Shown: one piece after another, positions 26,688-34,828 of the stretch
How the letters are laid out: each line of letters begins with the position of its first letter
Position numbering within the stretch: the stretch's first letter is position 1
NCBI GenBank assembly: GCA_016935095.1
Contig: JAFGRO010000037.1
Coordinates: 1-48,545, forward strand
Reading direction: 5' to 3'
Length of the DNA stretch: 48,545 nt
Source: Candidatus Woesearchaeota archaeon
GTDB taxonomy: Archaea; Nanobdellota; Nanobdellia; Woesearchaeales; GW2011-AR15
Program-made: the position numbers and the translations under genes
Notes under the pieces: model-generated
The model's input: only the letters and a program-made list of their open reading frames with translations
Told to the model about the DNA's origin: nothing
The model's database searches: none

Positions 26688-27737
26688 ATGAGCCTTAAAA
26701 AAGAAAAAAACAATTCAACACCAGACTATACGAAAATACTTGATCATATAATAAAATATATTGAAACGTCCAGATTGCATGCTTTTGCTCAAATAAATAA
26801 AATCCTATTGAAAACATACTGGGAGATTGGCAAAACTCTAAGTGAGAATGCATCATATGGCAAGTCTGTTGTAAAAAGATTATCATTTGATTTAAATCAA
26901 AAATATCCAAAATCAAAAGGATATTCTGTGACAAATTTATGGAATATGAAGCGTTTTTATGAGACTTATAATAATCTACAGACCCTTTGTGAATATGAAA
27001 AACTCCAGCCACTGGCTGGAGAATTGGTTTTTAATGTTTCTTGGACAAACCATGTTCTTATTATGGATAAAACAAGTTCCATGGAAGAAAAAATATACTA
27101 TTTAAAAATGTGCATAAAAGAAAGATGGAGTAAAAGAGAGCTTAAGCGACAAATTGATTCATCATTATTTGAAAGATATATGCTTGTTGACACACCTAAA
27201 AAAGTAACAGCACTAATTCCAAAACATGCAACAAAAGATATTGTAAAACACTTTAAAGATGAATATGTATTAGAGTTTTTAAACCTGAAAAAGGAATATT
27301 CTGAACAAGAATTAGAAAATGCAATACTTAATAATCTTAAAGATTTTTTCCTTGAATTTGGCAAATCTTTTACTTATATAGGATCACAATATTTAATTGA
27401 AATTGGGGGCAGGGAGAACAGGATTGATTTACTATTTTATCATCGGGTATTAAAATGCCTTGTTGCAGTGGACCTAAAGATAGGAGAATTTAAAGCTGAA
27501 TTTGTCGGACAGATGCAGAAATACCTTGCAGCACTTGATGAAAAAGTAAGGCTTGATGATGAAAAGGAAAGTATCGGCCTGATATTATGCAAATCAAAAA
27601 ATCATGAGGAAGTGAGATTTGCCCTCGCAAAAACATTATCACCTGTAAAGGTCGCAACATATAGAACAAAGCTTCCTGATAAAAAATTAATACTCAAACG
27701 ATTGGAAAACATAAAAATCACAGATTTGAAACAGTGA
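26688..27737 (+). CDS. DUF1016/YhcG-family PD-(D/E)XK nuclease
   Basis: 349 aa; TYWEIGKTLSENASYGKSVVKRLSFDLNQKYPKSKGYSVTNLWNMKRFYE and IGGRENRIDLLFYHRVLKCLVAVDLKIGEFKAEFVGQMQKYL are family hallmarks; starts 6 nt after upstream ORF. Confidence 0.88.
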   Translation: MSLKKEKNNSTPDYTKILDHIIKYIETSRLHAFAQINKILLKTYWEIGKTLSENASYGKSVVKRLSFDLNQKYPKSKGYSVTNLWNMKRFYETYNNLQTLCEYEKLQPLAGELVFNVSWTNHVLIMDKTSSMEEKIYYLKMCIKERWSKRELKRQIDSSLFERYMLVDTPKKVTALIPKHATKDIVKHFKDEYVLEFLNLKKEYSEQELENAILNNLKDFFLEFGKSFTYIGSQYLIEIGGRENRIDLLFYHRVLKCLVAVDLKIGEFKAEFVGQMQKYLAALDEKVRLDDEKESIGLILCKSKNHEEVRFALAKTLSPVKVATYRTKLPDKKLILKRLENIKITDLKQ

Positions 27738-27820
27738 TGACAACAAACAGTAATCAATTAATCATAATAATCAACATAGATCTGTAATATTAGTAGTATA
27801 ATAAAATAGGAGGAAAAAAA

Positions 27821-28105
27821 ATGAAACAGGACAAGAAAATGGCAATAATTGTTATTGTTCTTGCAGTTCTTCTTGCAGGAGCGATTGCATATATTGCAGT
27901 AGAAAAATACAATGCATCACAGACGCAAAAGCAGCTCTCAATCTTCCAGCAGGGCATGCAGGCTGGGTATGAGCAGGCTGTCCTGCAAATAATGCAGCAG
28001 GCAGCAACATGCCAGGCAGTGCCTATAAGAGTCCAGAATACTACCCTGAACATGATTGCAGTCGAATGCCTTCAGCAGATGCAGGCACAGGCAGGGCAGG
28101 GATAA
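27821..28105 (+). CDS. Small single-TM protein, Gln/Met-rich
   Basis: 94 aa; KMAIIVIVLAVLLAGAIAYIAVEKYN TM helix; good RBS (ATAGGAGG). Confidence 0.65.
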   Translation: MKQDKKMAIIVIVLAVLLAGAIAYIAVEKYNASQTQKQLSIFQQGMQAGYEQAVLQIMQQAATCQAVPIRVQNTTLNMIAVECLQQMQAQAGQG

Positions 28106-28131
28106 AAAAGTAACAATATAAATAAAAAATA

Positions 28132-29412
28132 ATGGAAAAATCAGCTAATAAAAAATTAAGTTTGTATTTTATTTTGTTCATATTATTAGCTGTAGCTCTA
28201 AAAGCTTACCAGATGAACAGCACTTCTTACCAGATACAGCTGGCAACAGATTCAGGAGGAGGTACAAACGCAACCTCAAATAATTACAGAACAAATCTCC
28301 TCACAGGAGAAATTTCAAAAAATATCTCTTCAACAAATTACAGGCATTTAGTCGGGTTCTGGTATGCTGTCTATTCAAATGAAAGGCCGAATATAACAAT
28401 ACCAACATTCTCGCCTGTTGCACCAAATATTTCTTCAGAAATCAATTGCAATGCCACGCCTACTGATTTAGAGAACACCACACTTACAGTTGAATGGTAC
28501 TGGTACAATTCAAGTGATTTAATTCTCTGGGGAAATACAACCGGGCTGGCTAACGGCACTAATGCAGTCATAACAACACTTGGCAACGGGAATACTTCAA
28601 CAGGAGAAACATGGAATTGTACAGTAAGGTCTTTTGACGGTGAAGAATATTCTGATTTCAGAAGTGTTGCTGTTGAGATTGGTAATACGCCGCCTCCAAA
28701 AGTCAACTTATCAAGCCCGACAGAAGGCAACACAACTATATGGGATAATCCTCCAACATTCATCTGGGAAAATGCAACTGATGCTGATAATGACGCTTTA
28801 AATTATTCAATAAACATAACATCAGAAGTATGCCCTGATTATGGCCACATCGAGAATTTCAATGCAGGAACATATACACCTTCTAATGAGCTCTGCCTCT
28901 CACAGATATGGTACTGGCAGGTAAGGGCTTATGACGGCACGGATTACGGTGAATGGTCTGATAAATGGAATTTTACAATTGAGCCGGTGATTATTCTTAC
29001 TCTTACTAATGACGGCATAGATTTCGGCATAATGGCACTGAACGAATCAAATAACACAGACACAATACCCCCAAACCCATTGATTGTGCAGAATGACGGC
29101 AATGTAATTGCAAATATAACCTGGATCAGCATAAATGCAAGCATATTCTCTTCAGTAGAGCACAACACAGAATATTTCCAGTATAAGATAGATAATGATT
29201 CAACTGAAGCAGGCTCATTCAACTGGACAGAATCCATTACTACCTGGACTCCTCTTACTAATATAACAAACCAGAACAAGACTGCAGTTGCATTCCTGCA
29301 TTACAATGATTCAAATGACGAGGCAGAGATTGACATCAATTTAACAGTGCCGCAGCTCGAACCCCCGGGAACAAAATCCGCAACAATATATATAATAGGC
29401 CAGGACACATGA
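28132..29412 (+). CDS. Surface/secreted protein with Ig/FN3-like modules
   Basis: 426 aa; signal peptide-like N-terminus; Asn/Thr-rich, PxxSSPTEGNTT...YWQVRAYDGTDYGEWSDKWNFTI. Confidence 0.75.
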   Translation: MEKSANKKLSLYFILFILLAVALKAYQMNSTSYQIQLATDSGGGTNATSNNYRTNLLTGEISKNISSTNYRHLVGFWYAVYSNERPNITIPTFSPVAPNISSEINCNATPTDLENTTLTVEWYWYNSSDLILWGNTTGLANGTNAVITTLGNGNTSTGETWNCTVRSFDGEEYSDFRSVAVEIGNTPPPKVNLSSPTEGNTTIWDNPPTFIWENATDADNDALNYSINITSEVCPDYGHIENFNAGTYTPSNELCLSQIWYWQVRAYDGTDYGEWSDKWNFTIEPVIILTLTNDGIDFGIMALNESNNTDTIPPNPLIVQNDGNVIANITWISINASIFSSVEHNTEYFQYKIDNDSTEAGSFNWTESITTWTPLTNITNQNKTAVAFLHYNDSNDEAEIDINLTVPQLEPPGTKSATIYIIGQDT

Positions 29413-30785
29413 ACAAAAAACTGATAATAAACCTATTTGTTCTCATTTTATTAGCTTCTGTAGTAAATGCATTTGGGATTGCCCCTGCGCATGAGACTAT
29501 ATATTTCGAGCCGGGTTTAGAAAAAGAAATTACATTCAGGATAATAAACCAGGACTCTGAAAACCTGAGATTAGCAGTTTATGCAAAAAATGAATTAAGC
29601 GAGTATGTTGAGCTTCCTGAAGATGTAATTATAGTCAATAAAGATGAATTTGAAAAGATCATAAAATACAAGATAAGATTGCCTGAAAAACTCACTCCCG
29701 GAGAAAGAAAAGCGGACATCCTTGTAATGGACTTAGGTGAAAAAGAATCTTCTGAAAATACAATTTTAAAAGCAAACCTGGGCATAATCCACCAGCTCAG
29801 GGTAATTGTTCCGTATCCCGGTCAGTATTTACAGGGCATGCTCTACATCAGTGATACTGATGTCAACAAGACAACTACATTCACAATATCACTGTTTAAC
29901 CTGGGAAAGGATAATATTGATAAGATCCAGGGCAGCCTGATTATAAGGGATCCGAATGAGCAGGGCATTAGTTCATTAAAAACAAATTCAATTTCATTGA
30001 AAAATAAAGAAAACGCAAAAATCACATCAGAATGGAATGCAGATGTCCTTCCGGGAACATATCATGTTGAAGCTATAATTGAATATGATGATAAGATCCT
30101 GATTCTTGAAAAAGATTTTGATGTGGGCGAACCTCTGCTGGAGATACAGGATTTAACAGCATACCCTTTTAAGCTTGGAACTATTGCAAAGTTTGGCATT
30201 ATTCTAAAAAACAAATGGAATAAAGATATAAGCGATGTCTATGCAAATACAAGAATCCTAGATGATAAAGGGACTGAAATTTCACAATTCACAACCGAGC
30301 ATTTAACATTGCCTGCTTACAGCTCCAAGGAGATTACTTCTTACTGGGACACAAAAGACTCTTCTGCAGGAGATTATCTGATGGAGATTAAAGCCAATTA
30401 TTTTGGAAGGGTCAAGGAAAAGGTCTATGAATTACTGGTTGAGGAAGACAAGATAACTGTAAAAAAAGACCAGATCACAGGAGAAGTAACAGGCCCCGGT
30501 GAAAAACATGAATTTAATTTTACATATGTTATTATAATTATTGTCCTGATTGCCGTAACTGTTATCTTGGCCCTTAAACTCAGGCCGAAAAAACCAGATA
30601 AAAAAACATCTTACACCTCATACAAGCAAACTCCCTCCAGGCAAGATTCAAAATTAAGGCCATATATTAAAAAGAAACTAGAACAGGGATTCTCAGAAAA
30701 AGCACTGAGAAAACACCTTGTTGAAAAAGGATGGTCCCAGGAAGAAATTGATGAAGCAATGCTGGAAATTGAAGATGAGCTTTAG
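29409..30785 (+). CDS. Membrane-anchored surface protein with CARDB/NEW3-like domains and C-terminal cytoplasmic helical-hairpin motif
   Basis: 458 aa; N-term signal, TM FNFTYVIIIIVLIAVTVILALKL, C-term RPYIKKKLEQGFSEKALRKHLVEKGWSQEEIDEAMLEI; 4 nt overlap with upstream gene. Confidence 0.75.
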   Translation: MNKKLIINLFVLILLASVVNAFGIAPAHETIYFEPGLEKEITFRIINQDSENLRLAVYAKNELSEYVELPEDVIIVNKDEFEKIIKYKIRLPEKLTPGERKADILVMDLGEKESSENTILKANLGIIHQLRVIVPYPGQYLQGMLYISDTDVNKTTTFTISLFNLGKDNIDKIQGSLIIRDPNEQGISSLKTNSISLKNKENAKITSEWNADVLPGTYHVEAIIEYDDKILILEKDFDVGEPLLEIQDLTAYPFKLGTIAKFGIILKNKWNKDISDVYANTRILDDKGTEISQFTTEHLTLPAYSSKEITSYWDTKDSSAGDYLMEIKANYFGRVKEKVYELLVEEDKITVKKDQITGEVTGPGEKHEFNFTYVIIIIVLIAVTVILALKLRPKKPDKKTSYTSYKQTPSRQDSKLRPYIKKKLEQGFSEKALRKHLVEKGWSQEEIDEAMLEIEDEL

Positions 30786-30805
30786 GTTAGCAATAATCCA
30801 GTAAT

Positions 30806-32005
30806 TCATTTATTAAAAACAATCTCAATTACATCCCTGTGATTGAGCTGCTGGTCTTTTTTCAACGGAAGTTTTGTTTTTACATTTATTGCCCTTATGA
30901 AATTATTGCCTATGTCTGAATGCAGCCTGAATGCAAAATCAAGTGCTGTTGTCCCTCTTGGCATTAGAAAGCAGTCAGGGATTACTCTTCCTTCAGAATC
31001 CTCTAATTTATTTACTCCTCCCGGAAAAATAGCAATATAGCCCAATAAGTAAAAAACAGCCTTGTTCAATACTTCCTGGACACCTGAAGAGCCGAATTCA
31101 TCCAGGATATTTTGTTTAATAAAAGATAAGGCATTTTTTTGATTGTCATTTAATTTATCCTCTTCCAGAATTCTAAAATCCTTCTCTCCGGGAACATAAT
31201 CAATCAAACCATGTTTTGATGCTTCTTTCAGTGCGAGCTCTGATTCTGCACTGCACGGCACAATAATATAATCTGGAAATTGCTTTTGGATTTTTTCAAG
31301 ATTTTCTTTTCCGCAGGCAAAATCCACTTTATTTGCCGCAATTATCATAGGCTTTGTTGCCTTTCGTAATTCAACTGCAAGATTCCTGACATCATTATCA
31401 TCCCATCTTATAATGAGCTTATCATTTAAATTAAGTTTTTTTAATATTGATTTAACCATATCTTCATTTACTTTTAATCCGGAGAATTGTTTTACTATTG
31501 CTTTTACAATATTCCCTTTTTCCTGGTTTGTCTGGTAAGAGAATTTCTTCCAGATTTTCTTAAAAATCCCAAGATACCACATATCCAATTCAAACTCTAA
31601 GAATTTAACATCATTTGAAGGGTCATAGCTTCCTGCCGGAACTGATTCACCTTTTTCATTTGTGCTTCCTGAGATATCTACAATATGAATAAGGACATCG
31701 GCCTGCCTGAGGTCATCAAGAAACTGGTTTCCCATGCCTTTTCCTTCATACGCTCCAGGCACTAGACCTGCAACATCCATTAAATCAACAGGCACAAACC
31801 TGAAGCCGTGTTCAGAATAGCCTTCTCTTGGATTGCACTGCTTTCCAAATTCCTTGCAGACACACTCAATTTTAACATGCCCTATGCCATGATTCGGCTT
31901 GATTGTTGTAAAAGGATAATTTGCAATGCCGACATCCATCAGAGTAAGGGCCTTGAAAAAGGTTGACTTTCCTACAGACGGCTTCCCTACAATACCTACG
32001 AGCAT
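30806..32005 (-). CDS. ychF: YchF/Obg-like GTPase with TGS domain
   Basis: 399 aa; GIVGKPSVGKSTFFKALT, DVAGLVPGAYEGKGMGNQFLDDLRQADVLIHIVD, NKVD; C-term TGS-like. Confidence 0.88.
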   Translation of the reverse strand: MLVGIVGKPSVGKSTFFKALTLMDVGIANYPFTTIKPNHGIGHVKIECVCKEFGKQCNPREGYSEHGFRFVPVDLMDVAGLVPGAYEGKGMGNQFLDDLRQADVLIHIVDISGSTNEKGESVPAGSYDPSNDVKFLEFELDMWYLGIFKKIWKKFSYQTNQEKGNIVKAIVKQFSGLKVNEDMVKSILKKLNLNDKLIIRWDDNDVRNLAVELRKATKPMIIAANKVDFACGKENLEKIQKQFPDYIIVPCSAESELALKEASKHGLIDYVPGEKDFRILEEDKLNDNQKNALSFIKQNILDEFGSSGVQEVLNKAVFYLLGYIAIFPGGVNKLEDSEGRVIPDCFLMPRGTTALDFAFRLHSDIGNNFIRAINVKTKLPLKKDQQLNHRDVIEIVFNK

Positions 32006-32081
32006 TTTTTACCCCCAGAACTGAAGTTAATTTAATTATATATAAAAAGGTTATTGAAAATATGCTCAAAAGATTAAAAAA

Positions 32082-33575
32082 TTAAATTAATTTTTTCAAC
32101 TCACCAATGAGCTCTTCAATCTTAACTCTTTTCTGTTTAGCTGTATCCCTATCCCTGATTGTTACCTGCTTATCATTTAATGTATCAAAATCAATTGTAA
32201 CGCAGTAAGGAATCCCGGATTCATCTGCTCTTGCATATCTTCTTCCTATTGAGCCGCTTCTGTCAAAAATACAGGTGAATTCTTTTTTTAACAAGTCAAA
32301 AACTTCCCTTGCTTTTTCTTCAAGCTTATTTACAAGCGGGAAAACACCAACTTTTACCGGAGCTATTTTCGGATTTAATTTCAGAACAACAACTTCATTC
32401 CCTTTTTCGTCTTTTCTTGTTGTATAGGCATCAAACATGAAAACTAAAAAAGACCTGTCCACACCAAGAGAAGGCTCTGCAACAACATAAGGAATAACCT
32501 TTTTGTTGGTTTCCTGGTCAAATATAGAAAGGTCTTTTTTTGAGTGCTTTATATGCTGCCTTAAATCGAAATCTGTCCTGTTAGCCATTCCCTGCAGCTC
32601 TTTCCATCCAAAAGGAAAATTATATTCAAGATCCCATGTGTCCAGAGCATAATGGCTTTTCTCTTCCTTCAAATGCTGCCTGATCCTAAGGTTTTTAGGG
32701 TTAACTCCGAGATCACAAAACCATTTATGTTCAACAGAGAGCCAGTAAGCATGCCATTTTGTTTTTATGATTTTGTTTTTAAGTGCATCTTTTAATTTCA
32801 TCATTCCAGCTGGTTTTTTGTTATCCTGCATACTTGCTGAATATACAAGAAACTCATAATCGAGCATTTCTTTTATATAAGGGCATTCCTGCACTTTATC
32901 TGGATGAATAAAATACTCAATCTCCATCTGCTCAAATTCCCTGCACCGAAACAAAAAATTTCTGGGTGATATCTCATTCCTGAAAGCCCTGCCCATCTGT
33001 GCAATCCCGAAAGGAAGCTTGGCTCTTGCTGAATCATACACTAATTTGAAATCAGTAAACATCAATTGTGCAGTTTCAGGCCTTAGATATGCCATACTTT
33101 CTGAATCTTTTTTTGGACCGACCTGTATCTCAAACATTAAATTAAAGTCTTCTGCTTTTTTAAAATCAGAACTGCATTTAGGGCATACAAGGTTATTATC
33201 ATCAATTAATGAATTTATTGCATCTGCTTTAATGCCGTCTGCAGCAATTTTAAGCTTTTCCTCTATGAATGTATCTGCCCTTATTTTTTCACCGCATTTA
33301 GTACACTCCAGCATAATGTCCAAAAAGCTTTCAACATGCCCGGAAGCAACCCAGACTTTAGGATGGGTAATGATTGTACCGTCAATGCCAATAACATCTT
33401 CCCTGTCCTGGACATGATATTTCCACCATGAATCCTTGATGTTTTTTTTAAGTTCACTTCCAAGATGCCCATAATCAAAAAAACCGGCCATTCCCCCGTA
33501 AATCTCTGAATTTGGAAAAATAAATCCTTTTTTCTTGCAAAACCCAGCCATGTCATCAATTGATATTTTTGCCAT
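32082..33575 (-). CDS. glyS: Glycyl-tRNA synthetase (class II, archaeal/eukaryotic type)
   Basis: 497 aa; RPETAQLMFTDFK, AFRNEISPRNFLFRCREFEQMEIEYF. Confidence 0.95.
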   Translation of the reverse strand: MAKISIDDMAGFCKKKGFIFPNSEIYGGMAGFFDYGHLGSELKKNIKDSWWKYHVQDREDVIGIDGTIITHPKVWVASGHVESFLDIMLECTKCGEKIRADTFIEEKLKIAADGIKADAINSLIDDNNLVCPKCSSDFKKAEDFNLMFEIQVGPKKDSESMAYLRPETAQLMFTDFKLVYDSARAKLPFGIAQMGRAFRNEISPRNFLFRCREFEQMEIEYFIHPDKVQECPYIKEMLDYEFLVYSASMQDNKKPAGMMKLKDALKNKIIKTKWHAYWLSVEHKWFCDLGVNPKNLRIRQHLKEEKSHYALDTWDLEYNFPFGWKELQGMANRTDFDLRQHIKHSKKDLSIFDQETNKKVIPYVVAEPSLGVDRSFLVFMFDAYTTRKDEKGNEVVVLKLNPKIAPVKVGVFPLVNKLEEKAREVFDLLKKEFTCIFDRSGSIGRRYARADESGIPYCVTIDFDTLNDKQVTIRDRDTAKQKRVKIEELIGELKKLI

Positions 33576-33665
33576 AATAACACCTATTAAAGGTTATGAA
33601 TTTATTGTGTTTTATAAAATTTGTTAAGAAATAGAACTAAATAGGGTAAATAAGAATAAAAAAAG

Positions 33666-34592
33666 TTAAGCACTTGCTTTTGCCTTTTCCATCTCTTTAT
33701 TTAAGAAATCCAGGTTATTGGTTAATTCCTTATAAGTGTTTCTTACTGTGACTTCAGTAACATCAGCTACCTTTGCAATCTCAGCCTGGGTTTTCCTCTC
33801 ATTATTTATCTTTGATGCAATATAGAGTGCTCCTGCAGCAAGACCCTTCGGGCTTCTTCCGGAGACAATCTGCTCTTTCCTGGCTTTCTGGATAATATCA
33901 ATCGCCTTTGTCTGGGTTTTGGCATCTAATTCCAGTTCAGATGCAAACCTTGAAATATAATTCAGAGGGTCTATAGGCAAAGTCCTTATATTCAATTTTC
34001 GGGATACATATTTGAAATTCTTTGCAAGCCTTTTTTTATCAATGCCTGTAATTTCAGATACTTCATTTAAAGTCTTGGGGATATCGTACATCCTTAGAAC
34101 AGCATATACAACGCCTGCAACAACTGCTTCTGTACTATGGCCCCTGACAAGCTCTCTCTGTACTGCAAGAGTATAAATCCTTGCAATTTCCTCTTCAACA
34201 TATTTAGGAAGATTCAAAACAGATGAAATTCTCTTGATTTCAGCAATAGCTATTCTTAAATTGGCTTCAATAGCAGTGCTTACACGCCTCTGCCATAATC
34301 TTAATCTATAGAATTTATTCTGCTCTTTTTTATTTAATTTAAATAGATCTGATTTATTCCCGACAGTTGTGCCAAGGCCCCTGTCTTCCTGAGTGTATGT
34401 TAAAGGAGCACCGCTTCTTCTGTGCTTCTGGGCATCATCAGCTTCAAACTCGCGCCATTCCTGGCCAAAATCAAATAGTTTATCATCTAGAACAAGGCCG
34501 CACTCTCTGCAGAGAACTTCGCCTTTGTCCTCGTTCCATAAAAGGTTCGAGGCGCTGCATTCAGGGCATTTTTTATAGGATAATTCTTTCAT
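33666..34592 (-). CDS. tfb: Transcription initiation factor TFB
   Basis: 308 aa; N-term zinc ribbon CPECSASNLLWNEDKGEVLCRECGLVLDD, two cyclin-like repeats. Confidence 0.95.
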   Translation of the reverse strand: MKELSYKKCPECSASNLLWNEDKGEVLCRECGLVLDDKLFDFGQEWREFEADDAQKHRRSGAPLTYTQEDRGLGTTVGNKSDLFKLNKKEQNKFYRLRLWQRRVSTAIEANLRIAIAEIKRISSVLNLPKYVEEEIARIYTLAVQRELVRGHSTEAVVAGVVYAVLRMYDIPKTLNEVSEITGIDKKRLAKNFKYVSRKLNIRTLPIDPLNYISRFASELELDAKTQTKAIDIIQKARKEQIVSGRSPKGLAAGALYIASKINNERKTQAEIAKVADVTEVTVRNTYKELTNNLDFLNKEMEKAKASA

Positions 34593-34689
34593 TTTTTTTC
34601 GAAAACCCCTGTTTTAAAATCACGAGAATTTCTCGTCTCAGGCTAGCCAAAGAAAAACCGAAAACTTTATAAAGATTATTGTTACAAAA

Positions 34690-34715
34690 TATATATATTT
34701 AAAAATATATATACA
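34690..34715. promoter_or_regulatory. AT-palindromic divergent promoter region between tfb and prf1
   Basis: AAATATATATATTTAAAAATATATATAC near-palindrome; TTTATAAAAGAT TATA-like element (~34799) ahead of ATG 34829. Confidence 0.4.
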
Positions 34716-34828
34716 ATTTATTTTCCCTTGTATAACAGTTATCTCTATTTAATATATAAATTTAACTCTTATTAAAAATAATGTTTCCAATCATTACTTT
34801 TATAAAAGATAGTTTTTTTCATTGTTCT

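Noticed and set aside
31872-32069. 65 aa ORF overlapping the YchF start
   Set aside because: Out-of-frame overlap with the P-loop-containing N-terminus of YchF
34367-34672. + strand ORFs opposite tfb (34367..34672, 34393..34578)
   Set aside because: Antisense to the TFB zinc ribbon; no support
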